Positions 16,110 through 25,817 of a DNA stretch of 64,000 bases are shown here, in pieces. Position 1 is the first letter of the stretch. Each line of letters begins with the position of its first letter. The stretch spans positions 3,709,547 through 3,773,546 of the forward strand of contig NZ_CP123897.1 of assembly GCF_029910655.1 (NCBI RefSeq). Reading direction: 5' to 3'. The DNA comes from Methylomonas sp. UP202. Lineage in GTDB: Bacteria > Pseudomonadota > Gammaproteobacteria > Methylococcales > Methylomonadaceae. Both the position numbers and the translations under genes were made by a program. The notes under the pieces are model-generated. The model had not been told where the DNA came from and did not search any database. It saw only the letters and a list, made by a program, of their open reading frames with translations.

Positions 16110-18560
16110 TTATTTGCTGAGTCTGAGTGAATTGACGATGACCGACACCGAACTCAACGCCATGGCTGCCGCGGCGATCATCGGGTTGAGTTTGCCCATT
16201 GCCGCCACCGGGATGGCGATGGTGTTGTAGCCGAATGCCCAAAACAGGTTTTGTTTGATCACGCTGATCGTGAAGGCGCTGAGTTCTATCGTGTCGGTAA
16301 CTTTGCCGATATCGCCTTGCACCAACGTCAGATCGGCGGATTCTATCGCCACGTCGGTACCGCCACCGACCGCGAAACCGACATCGGCGGCAGCCAATGC
16401 CGGCGCGTCGTTGATGCCGTCACCTATCATGCCGACATTCAGACCATCCGCCTGCAATTGCCGAATGATCCGGAGTTTGTCGTCCGGCTTGGCCTGTGCC
16501 ACCACGTCGGCTATTCCCACCCGAAACGCGATGGCGTAGGCGGTTTTTTCGGTGTCGCCGGTGACCATCATGGTTTTGATACCCATCCGATGCAAACGCT
16601 CGATCGCGGCGGCAGCTTCGAGTCGCGGCGTATCGGCGATCGCGAATACCGCGGCTTCCTTGCCGTCAACCGCCATGAAAACCGGCGTTTGTCCCAGCGC
16701 GGCGGCGGTATCGGCCGGCTGCGCCAATCCGTGAACCTCAACCTGATGACTTTGCAACCAGGCCTGGTTACCGATCAGCAACTTGTAGCCGTCTACTTCG
16801 GCGCGGATGCCGTGCCCGGTCTCACTGTAAAAATAAGCGCAGTCGTGCAAGGCCACTCCCAATTCTTCGGCATGTTTGACGATGGCCTTACCCAGGAAAT
16901 GTTCGGAATTGTTTTCGGCGGAAGCCGCCAGCATCAGCAGCTTGTTTTCGGCGATGCGCGAGACCTTGTGGATTTTGACGACCTTGGGCTTGCCTTCGGT
17001 AATCGTCCCGGTCTTATCGAATACGATGGCGTTGAGCTTGCTGGCGATTTCCAGACTCTCGCCGTTACGGATATAGACCCCCTGCTTGGCGGCCTGTCCG
17101 GTGCCAACCATGATGGCTGCGGGCGTCGCCAATCCCAATGCGCAGGGGCAGGCGATCAACAGCACGGTAATCGCATTGCCAAACGCCATCCCAAACGGCG
17201 CTCCGGCAATCAACCAGCCCGACAGCGTCAGCGCGGACAAGCCAATGACGGCCGGTACGAAGACCGCCGAGATCTTGTCCACTTGCTTTTGGATAGGCAG
17301 CTTGGCGGCTTGCGCCTGATCGACCATGTGCACGATACCGGCCAGCACGGTATTCATACCGATAGCACTGGTACGTACCTGTAATACGCCGTTTCCGTTA
17401 ACGCAGCCGCCGATCACCGTATTGCCGGTCACTTTGACGACCGGCATGCTCTCGCCGGTGATCATCGATTCATCGACCGTGGAAATGCCGTGGATGACGA
17501 CGCCGTCGGTCGGGATTTTTTCGCCGGGACGCACCAACAACACATCGCCAACTTGAATCTCGTCGACATCCACCCGCCGCTCTTCGCCGCTTTCGGTCAA
17601 TAAGGTTGCGGTTTGGGGTTGCAGATCCACCAGTTTGCGGATCGCTTCGCCGGCTTTGCCGCGCGCGCGTTCTTCCAGATAGCGCCCGAGCAACACGAAG
17701 GTGACGATAGCCGCCGCCGCCTCGAAATAGACGTGACTACGTCGGCCAAACAAGGCCGGCAAACTGTAGCCATAGGCCGAGCCGACGCCGAGTGCGATCA
17801 AACTATCCATATTGGCGGCGCGCTGCTTGGCTAGCCGATAGGCCTTGACGAAAAACTGGCTGCCGGTACCGAACACCACTTGCGTGGTCAGGGCAAATTG
17901 CAACCAGTGCAGCCAAACACCGGTGCGCATCGTCATCGCTACCGCCACTACCGGCGCGGTCAGCAGCCCTGCCCATACAAATCGACGCCGGGCCACGTCA
18001 ATTCTCTGTAACTCCTTTTCGATCAATTTTTTCCGCTGCGAGAGGGTATCGACCTGCAAGGCGCTGTAGCCAAGTTTTTCGATGGTTGCGATGACATCGG
18101 CCTTGGTCAAGCAACCTTGGACGTTGACGGTTTCGGTGGCGAAATTGACGCTGGCCTTTTTGATCCGCTCGTCGCGATTCAGGACCATTTCGATCAACAG
18201 CGCGCAAGACGCGCAACTCATGCCTTCCACCGCCAAATCGATGTCGGCCAATGGTCCCTCGGGCAATTTTTTCTTATCGGCTACGCCGAGCCGCCGCTTA
18301 CTGGCGATATTGCCGAGAACCGCATCCAACAAAATCAACAGATTTTTAGCCGGAAGCCGACTCGAGTCGAATTCGATTGCAACCGAACCGATCGCAATTA
18401 CCGAGCGTACTCGCTTAATTTCCGGTCTTTTTTTAAGAAGGATTTCGAAAATGTAACTACGCTCGGGATCGCCGACCAACACCGGCGTAACGATTCTGAT
18501 CCGGTTGCGTAATTGGTGCCGGACCTCAAAATGCCGATAGGGGTTGTTATCGGTAACCAT
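16110..18560 (-). CDS. P1B-type copper-transporting ATPase
   Basis: The 816-residue pump has a cysteine-less HMA-like N-terminal domain (about 10-85), a true HMA domain with GMSCASC at 113-119, the actuator TGES near 369, the CPC ion site at 471-473 ([11 protein letters not shown]), DKTGT at 515-519 and GDGINDAP at 713-720. [10 protein letters not shown] and the [20 protein letters not shown] end identify a Cu(I) exporter. The start at 18560 is chosen because GAGGAG lies 10 bases upstream; a longer frame from 18605 has none. One oddity: the nearly invariant SEHP nucleotide-binding motif reads SEHF (residues 552-555). It could serve CtpA/CcoI-like oxidase assembly or CopA-like detoxification. 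Confidence 0.92.
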   Translation of the reverse strand: MVTDNNPYRHFEVRHQLRNRIRIVTPVLVGDPERSYIFEILLKKRPEIKRVRSVIAIGSVAIEFDSSRLPAKNLLILLDAVLGNIASKRRLGVADKKKLPEGPLADIDLAVEGMSCASCALLIEMVLNRDERIKKASVNFATETVNVQGCLTKADVIATIEKLGYSALQVDTLSQRKKLIEKELQRIDVARRRFVWAGLLTAPVVAVAMTMRTGVWLHWLQFALTTQVVFGTGSQFFVKAYRLAKQRAANMDSLIALGVGSAYGYSLPALFGRRSHVYFEAAAAIVTFVLLGRYLEERARGKAGEAIRKLVDLQPQTATLLTESGEERRVDVDEIQVGDVLLVRPGEKIPTDGVVIHGISTVDESMITGESMPVVKVTGNTVIGGCVNGNGVLQVRTSAIGMNTVLAGIVHMVDQAQAAKLPIQKQVDKISAVFVPAVIGLSALTLSGWLIAGAPFGMAFGNAITVLLIACPCALGLATPAAIMVGTGQAAKQGVYIRNGESLEIASKLNAIVFDKTGTITEGKPKVVKIHKVSRIAENKLLMLAASAENNSEHFLGKAIVKHAEELGVALHDCAYFYSETGHGIRAEVDGYKLLIGNQAWLQSHQVEVHGLAQPADTAAALGQTPVFMAVDGKEAAVFAIADTPRLEAAAAIERLHRMGIKTMMVTGDTEKTAYAIAFRVGIADVVAQAKPDDKLRIIRQLQADGLNVGMIGDGINDAPALAAADVGFAVGGGTDVAIESADLTLVQGDIGKVTDTIELSAFTISVIKQNLFWAFGYNTIAIPVAAMGKLNPMIAAAAMALSSVSVIVNSLRLSK

Positions 18561-18629
18561 TAAGACTGCACTCCTCGATGTGACTGACCAAACAACCCGG
18601 CGCACGGCGCTGGGCCACGGCCAGTCGGC

Positions 18630-19244
18630 TTATTTGGGTCTACGGGATCTGACCAGCAAGAAAAACATATAAAACACCGCCAGCCATTCGTAGCGGTAGG
18701 CCCATGGTCTGGGCAGCCATTGCTGGGTAATTCGCGGCCAGTGCGCTTTGATCAAATACAGTACCAACACGTCGTTCAGAAAGTCGATCACGGCTTTCTC
18801 GGGATCCTTGAATAAGGCTTTGGGGCCTTTACTACTGAGTTTGCCGAGCACTTTGGCCGCCTCGACGGTTTCCTTGCCCGCCTGGACTTTCTCACCGAAC
18901 CAAGCGCCAACCCGCGTGTTTTTCAGTCGCCGCTTGATCCCGAGGGCCAAACGGCCGGCCGCTTTCGTCGCGGGGATGTCGTCGAAACACCCTTCAGCTT
19001 CCAACTCCGCCAGTGCTTTGTGCATGGCGCGCGCCAAACCGGTAAAGTCGCAGACCGCTTCTTGAAAACGGATCGCCAGCTTGCGTTGGCCGCGAAACAA
19101 ATCGACTGCTCGGACACCCGGCAGCTCGCGAATCCGGTTTACCAGCGCCTCGGCGGCCCTTGGCCGACAAGCACGCTCCGGCAGTTGAAAGCGCAGGTGG
19201 CCCTCGTGGCGATAACGCAGAACAAATTCTCTTTGTATGGCCAT
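18630..19244 (-). CDS. HMA_2-like domain protein with C-terminal membrane segment
   Basis: The 204-residue protein starts with a ferredoxin-like domain (VLRYRHEGHLRFQLPERA, RIRELPGVRAVDLF) that resembles the cysteine-less HMA_2 module also found at the start of the neighbouring ATPase. A basic middle region follows, then a hydrophobic C-terminal stretch (YEWLAVFYMFFLLV). No metal-binding Cys pair is visible in the HMA part, so it may be a structural or regulatory partner of the ATPase. It ends 69 bases before the ATPase start. Confidence 0.7.
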   Translation of the reverse strand: MAIQREFVLRYRHEGHLRFQLPERACRPRAAEALVNRIRELPGVRAVDLFRGQRKLAIRFQEAVCDFTGLARAMHKALAELEAEGCFDDIPATKAAGRLALGIKRRLKNTRVGAWFGEKVQAGKETVEAAKVLGKLSSKGPKALFKDPEKAVIDFLNDVLVLYLIKAHWPRITQQWLPRPWAYRYEWLAVFYMFFLLVRSRRPK

Positions 19245-19265
19245 ATCAATGGGATAGAAACAAAG

Positions 19266-19296
19266 ACGGGCGACACCTTTGCCGGCTGTCGCCCGT
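19266..19296 (-). terminator. Strong hairpin between small copper-cluster genes
   Basis: ACGGGCGACA (19266-19275) and TGTCGCCCGT (19287-19296) form a perfect 10-bp stem with an 11-base loop. In the leftward direction it is followed by CTTTGTTTCT, a partial T-tract, so it may stop or reduce transcription from the upstream small genes into the HMA_2 protein and ATPase genes. Confidence 0.6.
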
Positions 19297-19337
19297 TCTT
19301 AAAACAGAATCGAAGAACCGGGTTCGCATCAACGCGA

Positions 19338-19634
19338 TCAATTCTCTTCTTTCGCTTCGGCGACGATGTCTTCCAGCGTTTCCTTTTGATGCAATACGAA
19401 ATCCTTACCGGCGTCGATAGTCTTTGCCGCGTTGGCCACGATTTCTTTTCGGTATTTGTATACGAAATAACCGGCGACCATGCCGGCGCCAAACAATAAA
19501 ATCGGATGTTTTGCAATTTTGCTCATCAATTTTCCTCCAGTGTTGACGGTTGCGGTAGCCAGTGTTCCCGCGACAACCTGCTTACTCATCGACGAGTCGG
19601 GTGAACGCGCCTGCTTGTCGTGATTGTGCGCCAT
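19338..19634 (-). CDS. Small membrane protein, DUF5132-like
   Basis: The 98-residue product has a His/Gln-rich N-terminus, one clear transmembrane helix with a glycine-rich face (HPILLFGAGMVAGYFVYKYR) and a charged helical tail. This helix resembles DUF5132-type small proteins found near heavy-metal ATPases in Proteobacteria. GAGGA lies 6 bases before the ATG. It follows the zinc-ribbon gene by 13 bases. No activity is known. Confidence 0.65.
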   Translation of the reverse strand: MAHNHDKQARSPDSSMSKQVVAGTLATATVNTGGKLMSKIAKHPILLFGAGMVAGYFVYKYRKEIVANAAKTIDAGKDFVLHQKETLEDIVAEAKEEN

Positions 19635-19647
19635 AACGATCCTCTGG

Positions 19648-19851
19648 TTAGCTCCGAGTAGGTTGGGATTTTGTATCGTGGTCGTCGGGTAGTATCAGTT
19701 CTTCATGAAGCATCTGAAAGATGCCCTTACAACCCTCGCAACAGAACTGTTTGTCGCCCTCGACGGTTTTAAGTTCAAAACCGCTGACTTCGACAGTCAG
19801 CCCGCACAAATCGCAGTTTTTATCGTCTTCGGTCGTCGCCATATCATCCAA
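19648..19851 (-). CDS. Small cysteine-rich metal-binding protein
   Basis: The 67-residue protein has CDLCGLTV near residue 14 and FCCEGCKGIFQML near residue 37. The pattern C-x2-C...FCC-x2-C is that of the metal-binding domain at the N-terminus of CcoI/FixI-type ATPases (ATPase-cat_bd family), here as a free-standing protein. It may hand copper to the cluster's ATPase, whose own N-terminus lacks this module. The start could be Met1 or Met4. Confidence 0.72.
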   Translation of the reverse strand: MDDMATTEDDKNCDLCGLTVEVSGFELKTVEGDKQFCCEGCKGIFQMLHEELILPDDHDTKSQPTRS

Positions 19852-19944
19852 TCCTAATCATTCCTTGCCTGAAACCGGAGGAATTATAAACGCCTTGGCC
19901 CGTGGCGGCTAATGGATGACGAAATCACAGGCACACTTTACCGT

Positions 19945-20154
19945 TCAGCACTTACCACGCGCGGCTTTGCTGGATGCCTTCATCAAAGCGATGCGCAACG
20001 CGCCGGTCAAGCTGGTGCTTAACCCCAAACGCATCGCTAGGGCCGGTACCAGAATCATCGAAGCAATTGCCAGCCCGGCGCCCAGGACTAAACCGCCGGT
20101 GTTTAAGTGTTGGGCAGTGGTTTCGTAATTCGTGACGATCAATTCTTGCGCCAT
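19945..20154 (-). CDS. Small hydrophobic protein, first gene of copper cluster
   Basis: The 69-residue product has one or two hydrophobic helices (GGLVLGAGLAIASMILVPAL) and a basic C-terminus ending KAARGKC. The ATG at 20154 is chosen since GAGGT lies 6 bases upstream; a frame from 20187 would add 11 residues without support. Its position suggests a membrane partner of the small copper proteins downstream. No family is recognised. The 255-base gap before the next gene (20155-20409) holds no gene and is the likely promoter region of the cluster. Confidence 0.55.
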   Translation of the reverse strand: MAQELIVTNYETTAQHLNTGGLVLGAGLAIASMILVPALAMRLGLSTSLTGALRIALMKASSKAARGKC

Positions 20155-20409
20155 GTTGCTACCTCTGATGGAAAAGTGAAAACACACTATTTCCTAAGAG
20201 AGCACAAACAATGCCACAAGCCTAGATATTGAATTTCCAAGAAAAAAATTCAAACACCTTAAAAACAACAAAACAGTTAAGCGATATGCCGCGAAAATAT
20301 TATGTCATTTAACATAGTTTAGCAAATGCATTTCTCCACCCTCCGCGCGCATCGGCGCTTGCGGAACTCTTTTTTTCGTCGTCGGCCCCATTCTAGAGAC
20401 TAGCTAGAC

Positions 20410-23400
20410 TCAATACAGACCGCGTCCGGCATCCCATAACAGGACCTTGCCGCCGAAGAATTCGTAGCGGACCTCGCTAGTCCGCTCGAGAAACCCAAGC
20501 AACTCGTCGGACATTTTCTTGCTTTCCATCTCGTCGGTAATGACCCAAACCCGTCGATGCTGATTGAACAAGCGCCTCAATTCCTCGAGGTTGGTGACCA
20601 GTTTTCCGCCCGCCCAACGATCCACGACTTGACCCTGAACCGAGGCGTGCCGGTATACCTCGTCGAAGGATAAGGTTTCCATCAAATAGTAATCGACACC
20701 ACCCATGACTATCGCCGCCGACATCGGCGATACCGTCAAGATCTTATCGTCGGGTGACTTTTGCGCCGCGATAAAGTGGTAGGCGGTTTCGTGGCCCATA
20801 TTGATCGGCCGCGAATACGCATCCACCAGCGCCAGAGGATCGGATTGAAACGGAACCAGGGTCAGCAATAATCCGGCGACGATGGTTCGCCACCGGTTAC
20901 GCAACAACTCGACGGCGGCGCCCGTTCCGAAGATACGTTCAGCCAGCACGTCTATCCAACCTCGCCCGGTCAACACCGCCAACACGATCAGAAACGGATA
21001 CAACGGCGACACGTAGCGATTGGCGATCTGCATTAACAGTACCGACGCGACGAATGCGCTGACAAAGACCAGCAAATACAACGTGACAATGGCCGGATCG
21101 GATTTCCGCCCCCTGAACCAATACCAAAACCCCGACACCACCAAGACGCTATAAGCCAGGGCCATGCGCTGGTTGCCCAGCAAAAACAAGTTGATGAAGA
21201 CATGCGGGTTGATCAAATGCAGCTTCATGATCGAATCGCTGGACGTAGCGATACCGACGTGCGGGGTCAAACACAGTATCGTAAAGATCACCATATCGGC
21301 GATCGTGACCGTCATCATCGTCGCGAATCCGATCAATATCGACCTGTCTGCGCGCCAGTCGAACGGTTTGTAATACAAAAAGCCGGCGATACAAAACGCC
21401 GGAAAGGTAATCACGAATACTTCCTGGCTCAGTGCCGTCGCGGTGCAGAATACAAAGAACCAATGTTGGTAGCGGCGACCGTCTCGCCAGATAAAGCCGC
21501 GCAAAAATAGATAGACGCTGACCACGCCCAGAAACTGCATAAACTGGTAAAACCGGATAATCCGGGAAATAAAGATCTGCCACGGATCGAAGGCCAGCAA
21601 TACCGCGACCAACAGTGCCAAACCGCGCCGTCCGCCAATTCTTAGCGTCAGTAAATACGCGGCGATTATCACGCCCAAACCCGGCACTATCGACAAACCT
21701 CGGGCGATTTCCTTGCTGTCGCCAAAGACCGCCAACCATAAGGCCAACACGTAATGATAGAGCGGCGAACGGGTGTACAACACGCCGGAAACCGCCTCGG
21801 GCGACAAGCCCTTCAGGATGCCGCGCGAAGCGTCCCAACTGACGTTTTCGTCCGCTTGTAAATCGTCGAAACCAATCTGATAGTAACGCAATGCAAAACC
21901 GGCCACTAATGTCAGCCCTAGCCACAGACGCGAGTCGCGAACCCACCGCCCCGTCTCCGGCCACGACACGCTAAAAGCAGGGCGGCGCAATAACCACCAA
22001 GACAGCAAAGTCACTGTCGGCACCCATCCCATCCAGATCGGACGCCAAACAGGATCTTCCAACCACAGGACACTGTCGGTTTCGCCGTAACGGACTCGCA
22101 ACGCAATCAGCATCAGCGCCGCAATCGCTCCGATTGCCAATAAGCCCGACGGTCCACGTCCGGCATAGCCTTCCGCCGACGCGCCTGCCCCGAGCCGGAA
22201 CAAGCGCACCGCCAACCAACAAGCGCCGGCCGATACCAGCCACAAGCTCAAAAACTGAACCATCCAGTCGGCATCGATAGGCTCGGCGGTTTGCAGCTTC
22301 AACGCCCCCAACCGACTGTCGGCCGACAATGTCGCGGCCGCGATCCATTGGCCGGCACCGGACAACCAATCCGGATGCGCTTGAATTTGAGTTTGCCAAT
22401 GCAAACCGCCGTCCAACACCCGCTGGCCCAAACGGCCATCGACAAACAACACCGGCGGAGCGGTTTCGCTGTTCGGTCTAACGACCCGCACGCTGAGCCG
22501 ACCTCGATCCGCAGCCAGAAACCGGGTCATATCGAAGGCTTCGATTCCGCCGCCGCCACCGCCGGCACCGACCAACTCGTCATCCCAAAACAGGTAGTAC
22601 GGCCAATCGCAGCCGATTCTGACCCAGGCCGAATCGCCCGCGACGCGATGCAAATCCACCAATTCGGTTGCTAGACGCATATCGCCGGCCAACCATACGC
22701 CGGACAAGCCCAACTCGGAACGCGGTGTCGTCCATATCGTCGGATCAACCGGCGCGTAAACCGGCTTCTCCAATTCCCCCAAAGGCCGCGCGGCGGGCCA
22801 CTCTGTTTCGTTGTAACCGGGTTCGAAAAATCGCTTACCGGTCAAATTGGCCGCCACATCCAGCGCTCGCCAAGCCTCGGCGCGTCCGTCGATATCAGCC
22901 CTCAGCCCCTCGCCACTGGCTCCCCCCTTAATCGCCAGCCGCGGCAGGTGTTGCGACTGTACGTAGACCGCCAGAGTATTCTCGCCGGGCAGTAAATACG
23001 GGGTGATGTCGATGTAGTGCAAGACGCGCCATTCTTCATTGGCGGCGCGTTGCGAGGTCGGGTTGCGCGGCATATCCCAACTATGGGGAACTTGGCCCTG
23101 GGCACGATCGGAAAAGCGGGTTTGAAAAGGGAGCGAGGCGTTGATCGAATATTTGTTCCACGAGACCACCCGGCCATTCACCATCAGCTGGTAATCGTCG
23201 GCGGCCAGAGCGACCCAGCCGTGTTCAGGTTTGAACGGCAAACGCCATGTCTGCCGAAAGTAGGCGCGCCGCTCCGCATGCTCGGCGCCCATCCAACCGT
23301 CGGGCATTTGGTCCCGAATCGGACCCTGGCGAATCGGTAGCAACCAATTCGCCAGGCACAACGCAATCAAAAACGAAGCCACCAGCAACGCGCCTAACGA

Positions 23401-23433
23401 CGGCAGCCAGTGCCGAATCCCGTTCGTACCCAT
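20410..23433 (-). CDS. Large GT-C (family 39-like) glycosyltransferase with lectin-like N-terminal domain
   Basis: The 1007-residue membrane protein has an N-terminal anchor, then about 350 residues of beta-rich sequence resembling the galactose-binding jelly rolls of glycosidases (YIDITPYLLPGENTLAVYVQ near 140-160). From about residue 390 come many hydrophobic segments with FDDLQADENVSWD near 515, the acidic loop where GT-C enzymes of the mannosyltransferase type place their catalytic Asp. RSPLYHYVLALWL follows, as in family 39. Such enzymes move a sugar from a polyprenyl carrier on the periplasmic face. The fused lectin-like domain is unusual. It ends the leftward envelope gene run, and its ATG lies one base after the upstream gene's stop. 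Confidence 0.72.
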   Translation of the reverse strand: MGTNGIRHWLPSLGALLVASFLIALCLANWLLPIRQGPIRDQMPDGWMGAEHAERRAYFRQTWRLPFKPEHGWVALAADDYQLMVNGRVVSWNKYSINASLPFQTRFSDRAQGQVPHSWDMPRNPTSQRAANEEWRVLHYIDITPYLLPGENTLAVYVQSQHLPRLAIKGGASGEGLRADIDGRAEAWRALDVAANLTGKRFFEPGYNETEWPAARPLGELEKPVYAPVDPTIWTTPRSELGLSGVWLAGDMRLATELVDLHRVAGDSAWVRIGCDWPYYLFWDDELVGAGGGGGGIEAFDMTRFLAADRGRLSVRVVRPNSETAPPVLFVDGRLGQRVLDGGLHWQTQIQAHPDWLSGAGQWIAAATLSADSRLGALKLQTAEPIDADWMVQFLSLWLVSAGACWLAVRLFRLGAGASAEGYAGRGPSGLLAIGAIAALMLIALRVRYGETDSVLWLEDPVWRPIWMGWVPTVTLLSWWLLRRPAFSVSWPETGRWVRDSRLWLGLTLVAGFALRYYQIGFDDLQADENVSWDASRGILKGLSPEAVSGVLYTRSPLYHYVLALWLAVFGDSKEIARGLSIVPGLGVIIAAYLLTLRIGGRRGLALLVAVLLAFDPWQIFISRIIRFYQFMQFLGVVSVYLFLRGFIWRDGRRYQHWFFVFCTATALSQEVFVITFPAFCIAGFLYYKPFDWRADRSILIGFATMMTVTIADMVIFTILCLTPHVGIATSSDSIMKLHLINPHVFINLFLLGNQRMALAYSVLVVSGFWYWFRGRKSDPAIVTLYLLVFVSAFVASVLLMQIANRYVSPLYPFLIVLAVLTGRGWIDVLAERIFGTGAAVELLRNRWRTIVAGLLLTLVPFQSDPLALVDAYSRPINMGHETAYHFIAAQKSPDDKILTVSPMSAAIVMGGVDYYLMETLSFDEVYRHASVQGQVVDRWAGGKLVTNLEELRRLFNQHRRVWVITDEMESKKMSDELLGFLERTSEVRYEFFGGKVLLWDAGRGLY

Positions 23434-23434
23434 A

Positions 23435-24787
23435 TTATTTCCAACTGTCCGGCGTCAGATATTTGGTATATAGCTGATGGGCCGCCACCGGATCGTCGCG
23501 CTGGAACGCCGCCCAGCTTTTGGTCGCCCAATATTGTCCGGAGATCGTCATCTTTCGGAAATTGACGAACTTCTGCAAGGCGACCACCTGATTGATCGCC
23601 TCGGCGGCCCTTTCGAATTGCTTGTATTTCAAATAGACCAACGATAGTCCGTACCAAGCCATCGCCGAGGTCGGCATTTGCACCAAGGTTTTGTTCCACA
23701 ATTCCTCGGCCAATCCGTACTGGCCGGCATTGAACGCCTGCACGCCGTATTCGAGAAACACCGCCGACAGCCAGTATCGATAGGCCGGCATCTCGACCAA
23801 GCGCTGGGTCAGCGGCTCGCCGGCCAATTGTTCGGCGCGCGCGTAATTGCCGGTCCTGACTGCTTTGGCCAGTTCGAACAGCGGCCATTCCGGGCAAGCG
23901 ACGCATTCTTTTGCTTGCGCCATTTCGCCCAAATCGGCGAAATACGGCAAGGCGTAATCCACACCCGGATTCCAGAACGCCGCTCGCCGCCAATCGTCCG
24001 CCGCTTCGTGCCAATTGCCCGCGGCGTAAAGGGTTTTACCCTGATCGACGTAGTAATAAGCCAGCCATTTAGGTATTAACAAACCGGCCAATACCACGAC
24101 GAAAATCGGCCAAAGCCTCGGCGATCGTTCAGCTTCGGCGGATACCGGAATCAGCCAACGGGCCGGCAATATGGTCAGAATCAACCCAAGAATCGCAAAG
24201 ATCCAGCCCTTGCCGACCGAATTCAAAAACTCGTTCGAATAGCCGAGCACGTTTTGCAACACATGAGTCTGATATTCCGGTAACGCCGCCTTGACGCCCC
24301 ATTCGTCCTCGAACACCGTGGCGCTGAGCGTATCCGGCGGCATTTGAGTCATTATGATCCGACTCTCCCGCCAGTCGAAGTGTTGCCAGTTCAAGCCGGC
24401 CTCCATGTCGTCCACCACCCTATCCACCTGCCGATAAATCACCCGGGTATCCAGCCCGTATTCCGGATACCAGTGATTCATCACATACGGAAACGCCAGT
24501 GTTAACAGCAACAACAACCAGCCGGCGCCGATCACCCGCCGCCGAAAAACGACAGTCCCGCGCAGCGCGGCGACCGCCAAGCCCGCATAGCAGAGCAGTC
24601 CGGCGCGCACGGCGAATTCCCAGCCGATAGCAGCGTGCTCGCTCAGTTGCAGGCTCGCGCTGCCGAAGCTGGACGCCGCCGAAGACGGGATCGAATACCA
24701 GCCGGCCTGGACGCCTAACAGCACGGCGAACCAACCGACCGCGAACAAATAGTAATTCCGGGGAATTTGGGTCAGCCGCGCCAACAT
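23435..24787 (-). CDS. TPR-containing membrane protein of unknown function
   Basis: The 450-residue protein has three or four transmembrane helices in its N-terminal half (FAVGWFAVLLGVQ at 16-28, VIGAGWLLLLLTLAFP near 86, FAILGLILTILPA near 200, IFVVVLAGLLIP near 230). A periplasmic helical half then carries TPR-like repeats (GKTLYAAGNWHEAADDWRRA, AFNAGQYGLAEELWNKTL, VYLKYKQFERAAEAINQVV). I recognise no enzyme motif. Its tight spacing with the GT-C gene and the flippase-like gene suggests a scaffold or polymer-export role for the same surface glycan. Confidence 0.65.
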   Translation of the reverse strand: MLARLTQIPRNYYLFAVGWFAVLLGVQAGWYSIPSSAASSFGSASLQLSEHAAIGWEFAVRAGLLCYAGLAVAALRGTVVFRRRVIGAGWLLLLLTLAFPYVMNHWYPEYGLDTRVIYRQVDRVVDDMEAGLNWQHFDWRESRIIMTQMPPDTLSATVFEDEWGVKAALPEYQTHVLQNVLGYSNEFLNSVGKGWIFAILGLILTILPARWLIPVSAEAERSPRLWPIFVVVLAGLLIPKWLAYYYVDQGKTLYAAGNWHEAADDWRRAAFWNPGVDYALPYFADLGEMAQAKECVACPEWPLFELAKAVRTGNYARAEQLAGEPLTQRLVEMPAYRYWLSAVFLEYGVQAFNAGQYGLAEELWNKTLVQMPTSAMAWYGLSLVYLKYKQFERAAEAINQVVALQKFVNFRKMTISGQYWATKSWAAFQRDDPVAAHQLYTKYLTPDSWK

Positions 24788-24788
24788 G

Positions 24789-25754
24789 CTAAGTGGCCTC
24801 TCGCGGGTTACCGGCCTTCCGACGCTCGAACATCATCAGTCCGCCGAACAGGCTCAGTAGTAAATTGATGCTGTAGACGCTGAGCGAAATCGACAACACG
24901 TCGGCGCTGGACACCCCGACCGAGCCGAACAACCCGATCATGACGCCCTCGCGGATGCCCAATCCGCCGATCGACAGCGGTACCATCGTCACGATGGTAA
25001 TCGCCGGCAAAAACAAAATGAAATAAATCGGATCGACATCGATATGCAAGGCCTTGGCGGCCAAGGCGTAGTAGATGGCGAACATCAATTGCAGCACGGT
25101 CGATACCGCCGTCGCCCCCAACAAGGTGCGGCGATGATTGCGGAACGAATACAGCGCCATATACAACTGGGCGATCTTTTCGCCCAAGGCCTTGGGAAAC
25201 AGCTTCTTAGACAACCACAGGTTCAAGCGGGCCATCGGCGGACACCAGATCACCAGCATCAACAGCAGCAAAAACAGCGCCGATCCGGCCACCGCCAAAA
25301 GCGCGGTCTGCGATTGCAGCTTGACCAGATTGAACGGCGAAACCACAACCGCCAACACCGTCAACCCGACCAAACCGGTCAGGCGTTCCAGAAACACCGA
25401 AACGATGGCGAGGTTAGGATTGTTAATAGTCTGATGCAGGCGATAGCCCTTAACGATGTCGCCGCCCAGACCGCCGGGGATGAAATTGTTCAAGAACATG
25501 CCGACCATGTAGAATTTGAACAATCGATAGACCGAGACGCTGGCACCTTCGGCGACCAGAAACAATTGCCAGCGATAGGCCGAAATCCATTGGCAGACCG
25601 CGTAATACACCCAACCAAACACCACGAACTCGGGGCCCAAGCTGGCGATGCGTCCGACAAACTGATCGATGTCGGCCACGCTAAACAAATAAGCCAGCAA
25701 TCCGGCGCTGATCGACAACTTAACGATAAAACCCAAGGTTTTTTTCAATCTCAT
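24789..25754 (-). CDS. UPF0104/LPG-synthase-TM family membrane protein
   Basis: The 321-residue protein has about eight hydrophobic segments and the family signature FLNNFIPGGLGGDIVKGYRL at about residues 90-109. The family covers the membrane part of lysylphosphatidylglycerol synthase/flippase and AglD-like proteins. Without a catalytic soluble domain, a lipid-linked glycan or phospholipid flipping role is usually proposed. It starts 63 bases past lpxB in the same direction and is followed at one base by the TPR gene, tying the glycan genes to the lipid A run. Confidence 0.82.
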   Translation of the reverse strand: MRLKKTLGFIVKLSISAGLLAYLFSVADIDQFVGRIASLGPEFVVFGWVYYAVCQWISAYRWQLFLVAEGASVSVYRLFKFYMVGMFLNNFIPGGLGGDIVKGYRLHQTINNPNLAIVSVFLERLTGLVGLTVLAVVVSPFNLVKLQSQTALLAVAGSALFLLLLMLVIWCPPMARLNLWLSKKLFPKALGEKIAQLYMALYSFRNHRRTLLGATAVSTVLQLMFAIYYALAAKALHIDVDPIYFILFLPAITIVTMVPLSIGGLGIREGVMIGLFGSVGVSSADVLSISLSVYSINLLLSLFGGLMMFERRKAGNPREAT

Positions 25755-25817
25755 GTTCCGCTTCCGTCGGCGTGCGAGAAGAATCCTCCACGCGCAGATA
25801 ATAGCCCAAAAACCGCG

